Assembly (NCBI GenBank): GCA_963932465.1
Contig: OZ010786.1
Coordinates: 533,699,073 to 533,763,072 of the forward strand
Length of the DNA: 64,000 nucleotides
Source: Maratus speciosus
Lineage: Eukaryota; Arthropoda; Arachnida; Araneae; Salticidae
Direction of reading: 5' to 3'
Shown here: piece by piece, positions 10,583 to 21,806 of the stretch
Layout: every line of letters starts with the position of its first letter
How positions within the stretch are numbered: position 1 is the first letter of the stretch
The notes under the pieces: model-generated
What the model was told of the DNA's origin: nothing
Seen by the model: the letters and a program-made list of their open reading frames with translations, nothing else
Databases searched by the model: none
Position numbers and translations under genes: made by a program

Positions 10583-13500
10583 CTAGGGGATCGTACCCGG
10601 GCTTCCCGGGTTAAAGAATATATCCTTATTCCCTCATTAAAGAATATATCCTTATTAGAATATATCCTCGATATTTTCTTATTAGCCGCATGCTAAGAGT
10701 TATTTGACCAAGATTTTGCTACTTATGGCATCTTTTTATATTCTGATAATTTCAGAGTTTATACATGTCTGTTATATTTGTGTTTTATTTATATTATTTT
10801 ATTTATTTATTCATAGGGAAGTTTTTTAATGGAAATTAGACCAAAGAAAATTATGAACTCTTTGTGTTAAGGGCAAAAGGATTATTTTTTTTTTTTGTAA
10901 TCGAGCTCCGCATGATATAGATAAATTAAAAAAATATTTCATGTTTTAAAATTGTTTTTAAAACCATACACAATCAGTTAACTGAGATGAACTTTGCAAA
11001 CAAATTCCATTTGAAAAAAAATCCTAATCTTATATGGTGATCTAAAAATTTAAATTGTACGATTACAAATATGTTAGATTTGTATTTTTTTTTTCAATAA
11101 TATTCTTTTACTTCTTTATAAAAGAAGTATTAATTTCGTTAATTTGACTTTCACAAATATGTTAGATTGGTGGGTTTTTTTTTAATATTATTATTTTATT
11201 TGTTTATAAAGGAAGTGTTAATTTCGTTATGTAAAAATAGTCTGAAATAAATGCTGAAATATGTTTGTTGCTTTATGTGTAAAATGTTTATTATAATTAT
11301 GTATTGAAACGGGCACGTGATAAGATAAAATTAAAAAAATCATACTTAAAAATTACTTTAGAAAATATAATACATCAGTTAATTAGGATACAGTTTTTAA
11401 ACAAATTGCATTTGAAAGTAAAATTTTTTCCCTATGCGACGAAAACTGAAAATGTACGATGGTCAGAAGATTAAAAAATTGCAGTAGCGAAAATTTCAAG
11501 ACCGAAATTTGATCGAGAAATGTTGCCATTTGCAAAATGACGTCAGCGTTACACACAGATACGTTTGTTCATTATAATATAGATACTTAATCAGTAAAAT
11601 ATAATAAAGATCAGTTATTAGGATGTGGTTATCAATTGAGGCTCTTATGCTCGGTATTCCCGAATGAAAAACAGCAATTTTCACCTTCTCAAAATTTGTA
11701 TACGCACTTCTCATATCCATATTCATCATTTTTTTTAAAATTGTGCTTTGTTTGATTATTTAAAAATCATTTTAACTCAAAACTTGAAATCAAGATGTCT
11801 TTCATGTAAACAGACGCACTCTTTATTTGAGATTCTAATCTCAATTTTGGAGAGTACAAATTTCCGTAATTTATGGTTTTTAGACGCATTTGTGTTAAAA
11901 GGCTTAGTCTTATCTAAGAAAATGATCGTTTTCTTTTAAATATGACTTCATTTTCACTTAAATAAGCATTTCGCCTAGTGTTTGAAACTTAGTATTAGTA
12001 CACATGCAGAAGGAAAATCACTATAGAAAATTTATGAGGAACAATGCGTGTTTTCAAAAGAAGTATGTCATTTTCCGTTATTATGCCCCTAATATAATAT
12101 TCTGCTCCTAATGGGATTTTTCGACACAACAATTTTGAAACTATGCAACTATGCAACAGTTTTGAATTTTTATCAGAAAATAGCATGAATAAAGATAAAA
12201 ATACCTCATATTTCTCTCTTCTCTGCAATAACGAAAGCTATCCAATTTTCACCATTTTGAAGAAATTTCATAAATGCTTTTAAAATTAAAATATAAAAGT
12301 GCGGATATTAAAAAAAAAAAAAAAGATAGTGCGATCACATCTACAAATGAACAGCATTCAGTTGAAAAAAATATTAGTAAAATTGGTTCAGCAGAAAGAT
12401 CGGGGCAGATGACTAAAAAACACACTCGTGTTTTAAATATATAGATTGTATAAAATTAGGAAAAATTAAATTAAGCAAATTAAGTTATTTTAATAAAATT
12501 ATAGTAGAATGTTTTTAAGAATAGCATTAAAATTTTATTATTCGAGAGAATTTTGAACAAAAACTTCAGGAACATGATATTATTTTGAACCACGAATTAT
12601 TTGTTTGCTTGTTTAACTCGGCAAAGCAAATCCATCAAGGTGAGAATCATCAATTTCAGTAATATAAATCGCTATTATTTGCATGCCATCTCTCTTTTAT
12701 AAAGACACTCTAAATTTTTGTAAAACATTGCGTTTTATCTGTGTGTGATTTCGATTACATTATTTTCAAAAGTAAAGCTTTTTCACCCTTAAAGAATTTC
12801 AAAGCAGCTGGCCTGTGAAAATGAAGCACTTCTACAAAACATAATTCAGGTTTAAGAATTAAAATGCACACTTTCTTATAAAATGACGTCATTTATATCC
12901 GTTAAAGCAATCCACTTTTACAATCCAATTTTAAACTTCGTCTATCGAAAAGTATGCATATGACGTCATTATCATTGAATAACAGACAATATTCTTGACA
13001 TAAACCTAATTTAATTTCAACTTTTTTTTCAGGTTTTATGAGAAAATGGCAACAAAAAGATACAGTATCTCCTATTTTTGACTATTTTCAATTTACTTTC
13101 AATATAAATGGGGTACTTTTGTTGCCGCGCTAAGAAAAAATGGTATTTAAAACTACAAAAAAATTAATATCTCAAAAATAAATTAAGATACAGCTTTCAA
13201 AGAAATTGCATTTAAAAGATCATTTTTTTCCCTTATACGACGGTGTAAAAATTTAAAATGTGCGATGTTTAGAAGTTTAAAAATTTGCAGTAGAGAAAAT
13301 TGCAAACGAGCCGTTAATTCCTAAATTGGCTCATCCGATCTCAGCAATCTGATTCCTCGTTAATATTAATATTTTGGAATACTTTACTGTGATTTTGATC
13401 GAATTTAACAAAATAAATCTATTTAAGTCATTATAATTGCATTCTATTTTACATTACACTACTTCATAAGAAAATAAGCATAATTTTCTACGATATAAAT

Positions 13501-13624
13501 ATCAGTTTTAAATTAACGGCTCGTAAATTGCAAGACCAAAATTTTATTTCAAATTTCAAAGTGTTGCCATTCGCAAAATGACGTATGCGTTACGCACAGA
13601 TATGTTTGTCCTTTATAATATAGA
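10583..13624 (-). mobile_element. Helitron on the minus strand, 3042 bp, with several internal 5'-like termini
   Basis: Read on the minus strand, the 3' end has a CCCGGG-AAG-CCCGGG hairpin, then TACGATCCCCTAG ending at 10583. The 5' end TCTATATTATAAAGG starts at 13624. The insertion lies between A10582 and T13625, the AT target typical of Helitrons, and paralogous copies 1 and 3 give the empty site. Two further 5'-like termini occur inside, at 11583 and 12445. The sequence next to 11583 repeats that next to 13624 (the ACGTCATTTTGCAAATGGCAAC type). Internal short tandem repeats are present (10617-10670; 11068-11231). No Rep/helicase frame is seen, so it is non-autonomous. Confidence 0.85.
13306..13524. 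mobile_element. 219-bp MITE with 9-bp target duplication, inside the Helitron
   Basis: The terminal inverted repeats ACGAGCCGTTAATT and AATTAACGGCTCGT are perfect. The flanks repeat AAATTGCAA (13297-13305 and 13525-13533). The internal homologue of this Helitron region (about 11485-11505) lacks the insert, which supports a clean insertion. A 9-bp duplication is usual for Mutator-like elements, so this may be a Mutator-type MITE; the superfamily is inferred. Confidence 0.75.
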
Positions 13625-13720
13625 TAAGGTTACTTGTAATATATGTATATATTCAGATTAATTATGTTGTGTTAAAAAGTAATTATTTTTTGCTAAATAG
13701 TTTCTTGAATAATTTCATGG

Positions 13721-13735
<15 letters not shown>
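13625..13735. repeat. Paralogous block, copy 2 (right part)
   Basis: It continues copy 2 beyond the Helitron. TTACTTGTAAT, AAAAAGTAATTATTTTT and CTAAATAGTTTC match 15010-15110 in copy 3. A (TA)n microsatellite follows (about 13730-13767). Confidence 0.65.
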
Positions 13736-13772
<37 letters not shown>

Positions 13773-14547
13773 GTAAGTAAGCGAATACTCAAAAGGAAGT
13801 AATATAATTCAAATAATTGCTATCCCTACTGTACAACTAGTCCATAGAGCATCTCATTCATGTCACACATGGTCACAAGTGTCACAGTCAGTACGGTGAA
13901 ACAAAAAATAGGAAATTCCACACGTCTCATTATGAGTCTCAAGTGTTCACTATATGTGACACGACTGAGACGTTAATGTGACTGCTGCTTTGTGACGAGA
14001 CACCAGGTGACTTTACAATGTAGATACATAGTGACTCTCATGTGACTGGCATTTTTAGACTCAATTTCAAAGTCATCATGAACGTTGCATTATGATAAGT
14101 CACTAAATAATATCACATTATAGTCACATGGTGACTTTTCACAAAATAGCACAATGGTGACTTCACAGTAGTCTCTCTGTTACCTGAAAAGCCTTCGTGT
14201 GACTTGAATGTGACATTATTTGGTAACTTATTACAATGCAGCGTTCACGATGACTTTGAAATTGGGTCTGTAGATGACAGTCATAATGTAACTACATTGT
14301 AAAGTCACCTGGTAACTCGTCACAAAGCAGTAGTCACAGTGACGTCTCAGTGGAGTCACATATAGTGATCATTTGAGACTCATATTGAGATGCATGGAAT
14401 TTCTTTTTTTTTTTTTTTGGTTCACTGCAGTGACTGTGACACTTGTCACCATGTGTGACATGCGTGATATGTTATATGGAATAGTTGTGCTGTAGAGATA
14501 GTAATTATTCGAATTGCATTATTTCCTTTTAAGTATTCGCTTACTTA
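13773..14547. mobile_element. Large foldback element rich in GTGAC/GTCAC words
   Basis: Outer ends TAAGTAAGCGAATACT (from about 13775) and GTATTCGCTTACTTA (to about 14546) are complementary. The arms run about 370 bp each, meeting in an AT-rich centre around 14150. The arms are packed with GTCAC/GTGAC pentamers, unlike the flanks. No reading frame is conserved. It is a foldback or long-TIR MITE of unknown superfamily. Confidence 0.75.
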
Positions 14548-15112
14548 AAAATTAGCATTTTGTGATAGGTCCTTAAATTTTGGACTTCAGTGTACTACAA
14601 AAAAATGAAGAAAAAAAATAACTGCCTGTATTTTTGATAAATTTATAATAAGCATGCCTAACCTGAATGTTTTGAAATCGGAAAGTCATTGTAAGTCGTA
14701 TATAATGCTGAAATCGGTTAAGATTCTTCATAGAAATGCGTTTCAGGATATTATATGAGTTAGGGTGTATTACGTAAGATTCATGAACGGGCGTAAAACT
14801 GTCAAACTCCAGCATATATTATTCATAAATATAATAAAGATAAATTGCTAAGGATAATAATATATTAGAAAACTGTAATGGAATCTTATCCAGTGATAAA
14901 AAGTGACTTTAAACATTTATTGCTAATAAAATCCTTATCCTTTTAAATTGTTTCCAGAAATTTCCTCTATATAGAGAGCTTTCTTTTTAATCTGAATTTT
15001 ATTTTCATATAGTTACTTGTAATGCAGATATTGAGATTTATTATGTCGAATTAAAAAGTAATTATTTTTCGCTAAATAGTTTCACGAATAATTTCATGGA
15101 TTTTTTTATATA
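14548..15112. repeat. Paralogous block, copy 3 (start)
   Basis: Sequence at 14653-14730 (GAATGTTTTGAAATCG, then TATAATGCTGAAATCG) recurs at 15470-15540. The ~270-bp conserved patch (14753-15005) is shared with copies 1, 2 and 4. The repeated order places copies 2 and 3 as adjacent tandem units. Confidence 0.65.
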
Positions 15113-15465
15113 TAGGGTAAATTGGGTGAAGATGCTGTAGTTTTTGACTTTATTGTTATATAAATCTCCTGATATTTTTATTTGTTATTCATTGACTTCT
15201 TGTTGCAGTTTGCACCCTTATGTATCATTTAAAACCTTATTTCATTTTACGGATATTATATAAAGCATCAAAAACATAATATGTAATAAATTACCTACAT
15301 ATCTCACTATTTAAAAAAAAAAAAAAAAATATTGCTACGGCGGGTCTCGCCGCAATCCTTAATCCTTTAACTTACTCAGTTTATTCTACGAAAAAATGCA
15401 AAAATAAATAAATGAATAAATGAAAATAGGAAAAAAAAATCCTTATATTTAAAAAAAAAGTAAGA
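15113..15465. other. Probable insertion in copy 3, with a GC-rich hairpin
   Basis: Relative to copy 2, the sequence from GGGTAAATTGGGTGAAGATG to about 15460 is extra. It contains a 16-bp poly-A run and, next to it, a compact hairpin (15331-15354; CGGCG-loop-CGCCG within ATTG...CAAT). No terminal repeats or frame are found, so its nature is open. Confidence 0.4.
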
Positions 15466-16625
15466 AAAGCATGCCGAAGCTGAATGTTTTGAAATCGAAG
15501 ATTTATCGCAAGACATATATAATGCTGAAATCGTCAAGATACTTGATATAAATACGATTCACGATATAAAAAACGATACATAGCAATTTAAGCAACTTTT
15601 GCAAGCATATATTTGGCTAGATTGTGCTGTGCAGTGTCTAATCATTTTTTAAATTTTATTCAACATTTTTTACTAAATTTTTACATGAAATCAAATACAT
15701 ACATATATATATATATATATATATTAGTTAATTCATAGAAATTTAAAAAATATATAGTTCCAAATCGTAGTTTGAAATAACCATTTTTATCTACTTTTGG
15801 CAGATTCAAATAATCCCAAATAATAATATTTGTAAACATTTCTCAATTGAAAAATATATTTCCAAGTGAATATTAAGAAAAAAAAGAAAACTTTTAAATA
15901 ATTGAATTATTAATTTCGAAACACATTTAAATGTAAAAAATACGACATACTTAAAAGGAAAAATTTAGTAAACCATCATATCTCAAAGTATGTCCTTATA
16001 GCGTCGCTTTAAAAGTGCAGGCGGCAATGACATTTTTCAATCAAACTTTTTATACAAGCTGATATTCAAATTTGAAATTGATCTTAATGAACCAATCACA
16101 AAAACAATCAGACAATCATCAGCAAAATAATAATAATAGTAATATATTAAATAATAATTGAAAAAAACTCTTTTTAAAACGTTTATAAAGAAACATTTTA
16201 CATGGATTTATTTGATTGTTTAAAATTTTATTTTTACACCAGTTCTTGTTTAGTGAAATTACTAGATCCATTTGCAAAAAAAAAAATCTTCCTTAAGCTA
16301 CATTTTATAAATAAACAATAATCATCCATTTAATGCAATATAAAAACAGTATATTCGACACACTAATTAATAATTTAGCCTATATTTTTTATTGTATTTT
16401 GTATACTGATATAGTTCCCATGAATCACGAAATCGGCTTTTTTATGGAAAATAAGTTCCATCTGTGATTAATAAAATAAATATGAAGAAGGTTGCGGTTG
16501 TATTTTGCTCATTTTTGTTGCATGACAAAAGATTACTTCCGATCACGGAATATGTTTATTGAGATTCTTTAAATTAAAAATATCAAATTTCGACTGTTGT
16601 TTAAATAGAAAATTTTTTGTTTAAA
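15466..16625. repeat. Paralogous block shared with 54.2-55.4 kb
   Basis: Patches such as CTTAAGCTACATTTT, AGTGAATCACGAAA (here ATGAATCACGAAATCGG), GTGTAATATGTTTATC-like words and TTGTTGTTTAAATA occur in the same order here and at 54.2-55.4 kb. No frame is kept; similarity is patchy and old. A (TA)n run is at about 15700-15725. Confidence 0.55.
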
Positions 16626-16626
16626 A

Positions 16627-17060
16627 ATCAAAACATTCGATGGAATGCTAAAAAATTGACACATAAATCTTATTAAATAAAACATTGGAATTTAAAGCTA
16701 AATTTTCAGAACATATAATATGTATTTCCGCTTTATGGTAGAAAACTGGAATCAAACATAACAGCTTGAAGAGCTAGCAATAAGATCAAAGCTATCAGAT
16801 ACTTTAAAAAGCTTAGAGCTCTGTCCAGGAGGCTTGTCTATGAGGTACGCTATCATGGCTCTTGGAAGGCTACCATAGAAGTTGCTTTTTGTTTTATTTG
16901 TCTAGGTGATATGACGAATTTAAAACAGACGTATGTATCCGTTCCCATTTTTACTACACTTGAAGAAGCCTCTCAAAAAATTTTCGATGCAATCCTACGC
17001 AAACTACAGAAATGTTCAAAAATTTCAAAGATAAATTCGCGTTTTTTTCGCACTAATAAA
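16627..17060. repeat. Internal duplication unit a (homologous to 17575-18380)
   Basis: Shared order: a GGAATGCTA word; TAAATAAAACATT; GAAAACTGGAATC; CTTGGAAGGCTACC (here CTCTTGGAAGGCTACC); AGAAGTTGCTTT; AAACAGACGTATGT; GAAGAAGCCTCTCAA; then AATCCTACGCAAACTAC. The frame around 16935-17085 is open for about 45 codons and reads EEASQKIFDAILRKLQKC. This is suggestive of a decayed exon but not proof. Confidence 0.55.
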
Positions 17061-17574
17061 TGGTTAGTGCCACATAATTAACCCTTTATCTACTGACGGT
17101 ATTTATAAGTACCATTAAAATAAATTGTTATAACATTCATTTAATACATCGATCAGTAGTAATACTGTTTAGAATGAGTTATAGAAGCATTACTTTATAT
17201 TATGCCAAAATCATTATTGGTTACACAAAACAAAAATATTTTTAAAAGGATAATTTAGCATTCTTTGCATCTTTTCTGCTTTCTTGGCGTTGGTGTGTGT
17301 GTGGGGGGATTTTTCAATTTGGAAATATATCTATATTTTTATTGTAGGAATATTATATTTGTACATTTCCTAATTCTACAAAATACCAAGAACAATATTT
17401 AAAATATAAGATTTGAGTGGGGTTATAAGTATTGTACAAACTCCCTATAAATTTATATTTAATTAATCCTTCTAAATCCTGTAATTCTCCTATCTTAAAT
17501 TATTATGTAAATATTCTAATGCAGTTTCAAAAATTCATGAAAAATTTCATGAATGCATAATTCCGTACACAAAA
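17061..17574. other. AT-rich spacer, nothing recognised
   Basis: No frame, TIR or RNA is identified. A short GT-rich run (GTGTGTGTGTGGGG) occurs near 17292. Confidence 0.45.
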
Positions 17575-17667
17575 AGTCCATACATTCAATGGAATGCTAT
17601 ACACTTCACACAGAAATCTTTTTAAATAAAACATTAGGATTTGAAAGTCAAATTTTGAGAACTTATA

Positions 17668-17903
17668 CACTGTAAAAAAAGGGTTAAAATACGGAAATAC
17701 TACTGGCAGTACTATTTCCGTATTTTAACAGAAATGTTTCCCAGTAAATTACAGAAAATTTTCCGTTTTTTTGGAATTTAACTGAAATTTTTCTGTAATT
17801 TATCAGGAAGAGGTTCCGTTAAAATACGGAAATAGTACTGGAGTCTAGATTGCCAGTAGTATTTCCGTATTTTAGTCCTTTCTTTTTTTTTACTTTTACA
17901 GTG
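17668..17903. mobile_element. 236-bp MITE with TA target duplication
   Basis: Ends read CACTGTAAAA inward from both sides (17668 and 17903), flanked by TA (17666-17667 and 17904-17905). Internally it is built from repeated palindromic words (AAATACGGAAATAGTACTGG and complements). The homologous unit a (near 16710-16730) lacks the insert and reads straight through, so the boundaries are supported by an empty-site comparison. Confidence 0.8.
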
Positions 17904-18272
17904 TAGCATGTATTTTCGCTTTTTGATCGAAAACTGGAATCGAACATAACGATTTTAAGTTCTAGCAATCCGATCAAATTTGTCAGATACTTTTAAGTGC
18001 TTAAACCTCTGTCGGGGACGCTTATCTGGAAGAGACGCTACCAATGCTTTTGGAAGGCTACCTTAGAAGTTGCTTTATGTTTATCTGTCTAAGTGATATG
18101 TTTAGTTTAAAACAGACGTATGTTTTAAAACAGACGTCATTTAGTTTAGTAGTGCGCCCAACGGAGGTTTAAAACAATATTCGGAGGTTTAGCACACTAA
18201 TAACTCACGAATTTTATAAATTTAAACAATGCAGATTACTATGAGTAGTTAAAAATTATATTATAACTGAAT

Positions 18273-18870
18273 ATGGAAGCAAAATTTCATTTGAAGAAGC
18301 CTCTCAATTTTTTTTTATTATTATTATTTTACAATCCTATGCAAACTACAAGAATGCTCACAAATTTCAAATCTAAATTTGCTGTCTTTACGCACGAACA
18401 ACTTGGTAGTGACATAGAATTAAACAAAGAATATTGCTATGAGTCACTTAAAAATAAGATTATAGAGACATTTTGAATCATAATTACTTTTGAAGAGCTT
18501 AATTGTTTTTCAGTGATAGACAAGAACCTGCGCAAACTTGAGAAAAGTTCAACAAAAATTTTAATTTGAGAGCAAAATATGTTCGAAAGTCCGGACATGC
18601 AAGTAACAGAGATAATTGCATTTTATTAAAATTTAAGACTAGTGAAATTTGTAGAATCCATTGCTGAAGAAATAGCACTTAGATGTAAAAACAATGATCT
18701 AAAACATTTTGATTGTGCACTAAAAATGGGAATTAAAACTTCTATCAAACCATCCGATCAAGGCGCTGTCAGTTATTAGCAAACAGTGGATTAATGAAGT
18801 GATTTGACCATTTTATTCTGGTGCGGGCTTTAGCATTCATACATTCAAATTAAAAGAAGTACCTGGATTT
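18273..18870 (+). pseudogene. Decayed protein-coding segment, unrecognised family (copy in block 3)
   Basis: A frame from the ATG at 18273 runs 67 codons to TGA (18474-18476). It continues in the same phase with few stops through ITFEELNCFSVIDKNLRKLE and then through FVESIAEEIALRCKNNDLKH and DCALKMGIKTSIKPSDQG. A phase change leads to ISKQWINEVI, a TGA, and PFYSGAGFSIHTFKLKE. The same string of peptides, with amino-acid substitutions, is found at 24.66-25.54 kb (SGASFNAHEFKLNK, IEINKEIEC). Two diverged copies agreeing at peptide level point to an ancestral protein rather than chance. No domain is recognised. Both copies have stops and shifts, and upstream exons are uncertain (EEASQKIFDAIL near 16.96 kb may be one). 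Confidence 0.5.
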
Positions 18871-20800
18871 TGAGATATATTGAAAAACGATACAAAAAAA
18901 TGTAATGTTTATTCCATTCTCGAGATGTTTAATGTGCTTTGAATTTTCATAGTTGTTGAAAACGTTCACTTTTAATTCATGCTTTTATGAATATTTTATT
19001 TATGAGTGCGGGTGAAAATTCGAATCACCTGTAATACAATTCTTAAGATATCCGAATAACTTCGGAGGGCTTTTTTTTAAATTATTTTAAAATATGACAT
19101 TTTTTTGCATTGTATATCATGATGTGATTAAAAAAGTAAAATAAAACAGAAAAAGTTATACATTTCAAATTATTTTTATATGTTTTGGGGAAAAAATAAG
19201 CAAAAAACAACGAAAATAATCACTTCCGCAAAGCATCATAACTCAACTTTAAATCAAGATATTTTTATTTTGTAAGCTTTATTATAATTATTAAACCTTT
19301 TTCTAGGGAATGAACCGCTCTCATATTTGTGAGTCAAATATTTAAAACTCTATAGAAAGCTAATGAGTGAAGAAGCAAAAATTACTAAAAAATATTGCAA
19401 ATTGGAAACTTTATCAATAATTAAAAAAAGAAAAAAATAATAATACACTGACTGTTACGAGTATAGTTCATTCCCTTTATTGCACTTTGCAAAGCATACA
19501 AAAAATTGAAAGAGATTCAGCCATAATTTTTTCCGTTATGATGTTTTGCGTAAACATAAAATGTTAAAAATTTGATTTTCATAAAACGCAAAAACAAAAT
19601 TTAATTCAAAATCTTACTGTAAAAGGCGTTTTGAAAGTGTTGCTAAAAGTTTTTAGAAAACTTATGTTGCTACATTCAAAATCTGTGCTTTAAAACTTTC
19701 TTTCCAATTAGTTTAAAATTTATAATAAATAAAAAAACGAGTTTTGAAGCTCATATTAAAATAAAACTAAACGTAAACAAACACTTCAGCTAACCTCCGG
19801 TGAGCAGAACGATACTTTCGGTTTCAAAATACTGATACTTAGTAATTTAAAAAAGGCAATAACTTGACTTCTAAATAAGATATAAACAAAATTCAAACAG
19901 ATTTGGAAATATAAAGAATCCGGCTATTATATTGTACCAAAATTAAAAAATCGATATTTTGGCCGGAAATCGGCCTTTAAAGGTATTCGGATAGCTTAAC
20001 GCATTTATATTGACTGTAACTAAAAATCTGCTTTATTTTCAATTCAGGGTGAAAATGATGCCTTTTTTTGTGTGTGCAATTCACATAGGACATTAAAATT
20101 GCATGGGATCGTGAAAGCTATACAATTGTGCAACTGATGATGTAAAAACTGCGAAAGTGATAAGTATAAACAATTAGAAATCTTCCGCTTGTATCTAATT
20201 TCTATTTTGTTATACAGCTAGAGCTACAACACCTTTCTACATAAAAGGAGAGTTTATAGTATATAGCTATAATAATTTATGTAATAAAAGATTTCCAAAT
20301 GAAATTAATTACCTTTTGATTTTACCGCTAGTGTATTTTTTATATCATTCGTATTGTATAGCAGAAGGTTTTCTATCCCGTTGTAGAATAAAGAAAGCAA
20401 CAGCATTTGATATTTCGAGGAAGCTCCTGGAATTTAGGACCTGATTCATAATCGATGTGCGAGAGATTTTAATGGAATGCTTTATAAAATCAATTTTCGA
20501 GTAAGAATTTCAGAAATATGTTATTAGAAAGAGCACCTTTATTTTACCTAAATTTAATGTATCAACTTTTCAAAGTATTTATAAGATGAAAGTAATGCTG
20601 TATTGTATGACCAACAGAAATAAACAGTCAAATATTATTAATCCCTGTGTATTTTACTTATATAAACTTTTCGAACATATATTCAAATATATAAACTTTT
20701 TATAAATAATTTTTGAGAAATAAATTATTACAAAACAATTAAATTTAAAAAATAAAAAAACACGACTGCGTAAAAAGCGAACTAATTAATTATTTCTCAT
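18871..20800. repeat. Downstream part of paralogous block, matching 25.55-26.4 kb in patches
   Basis: Collinear patches with the later copy include GGATATTAAATT/GGACATTAAAATT, AATCGATGTGCGAGAGATTTTAA/AATCGATGTGTGACGGATTTTAA and GTATGACCAACAGAA/GTAAGACCAACAGAA. No frame of note lies within. This may be intron, UTR or spacer of the duplicated locus. Confidence 0.5.
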
Positions 20801-21008
20801 CAATGTGAAACTATTTTTTTTTTCAAGTCTTACTATTAGCTCACACTCTCGCTATATATATCTTGTTCAAATTTTCAATCGTTAATAAAATACTTATTAT
20901 TCATCCAATCAAGCTCAATTTTTTTAACTTGTAGTGGATGACACTTGCTGTTAATCCAGTTTTTTCAGATACTAATTAATTAATTAAATTGAATCAATCA
21001 TTTTTCAA

Positions 21009-21092
21009 TACTCGAGAGAGCACTCTTCTTGATCAAGGTATTTTAAGACCGAGAGAGCACTCTTTTTGATCAAGGCATTTTAAGTGCTACTC
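21009..21092. repeat. Tandem duplication, about 44-bp period
   Basis: CGAGAGAGCACTCTT followed by TTGATCAAGG and ATTTTAAG occurs twice back to back with two or three substitutions. Confidence 0.8.
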
Positions 21093-21141
21093 AAGAGGAT
21101 AGAAGAATGGGAGAAAAAAATGCTCTTATTGACTTAATAAT

Positions 21142-21780
21142 CCAGGCTATAGGGACCGTATAGCGGCTCTACCTAGCAAAATTCATGGTAGTACTGGAAA
21201 AAAAGGCTTACTATATGTTTTTTGGGGTCGCTGAATCCGAATTTTTAACTTCCCACCAAAATTTCCCCCGGCAATCCCCCCCCCCCCCCAAAAAAAAAAG
21301 TTTTGTTAAAAAAATCAATTTCTTTTATTGTTTTAGTGAAAAAGTATCTGCAAATTCAGAAAGTAGACAAAATTTGCAAAAAATTAGCTATATGACATTA
21401 TGACTTATGATGAAGGGGAAGGGGGGATCTGCCTCGGAACATGCGCGCAGTGCTGCGTGAACTAAGTTGCGCTATTCCACGTAACCACTCACACGTTTAC
21501 ATTAGCCCTCCCATCATCCCTCCGAACTTTCTCTATAAGGTTTACTTTAAGTTTTTTGGGTCGCTGAATCCGAATTTTTAACTTAGTTTTTCCTTTTGAT
21601 TTTTATAATAAAAACCTTTTTTTATTTGGGGGGGGGGCTTTTTACCAAAATTTGGGGGGTTGCCAGGGGAAATTTTGGTGGGAAATTACAAATTCGGATT
21701 CAGAGACCCAAAAAACATAAAGTAAGCTGATTTCCAGAACTACCATTAATTTTGCTAGGTAAAATTCCCTATTGCCTGGA
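21142..21780. repeat. Foldback element with G/C homopolymer blocks
   Basis: The left arm (CCAGGCTATAGGGA, CTAGCAAAATTCATGGTAGT, then GTCGCTGAATCCGAATTTTT and AAATTTCCCC) is mirrored on the right by AAATTTTGGTGGG, ATTCGGATTCAG, ACTACCATTAATTTTGCTAG and TTGCCTGG. A third copy of the GTCGCTGAATCCGAATTTTT word is at about 21561 in direct orientation. A poly-C run (about 21279-21291) and a poly-G run (about 21630) are at equivalent arm positions. It is a non-coding foldback. Confidence 0.7.
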
Positions 21781-21806
21781 CTATAAGTAGGAATTGACTT
21801 AAAATA

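Noticed and set aside
14573..14815. 80-codon minus-strand frame covering part of the conserved ~270-bp patch
   Set aside because: The same strand in the other three copies has a shift or early stop; substitutions do not favour this frame.
15331..15354. GC-rich hairpin considered as a Helitron 3' hairpin
   Set aside because: No CTAG-type terminus follows within the usual distance and no matching 5' end was found.
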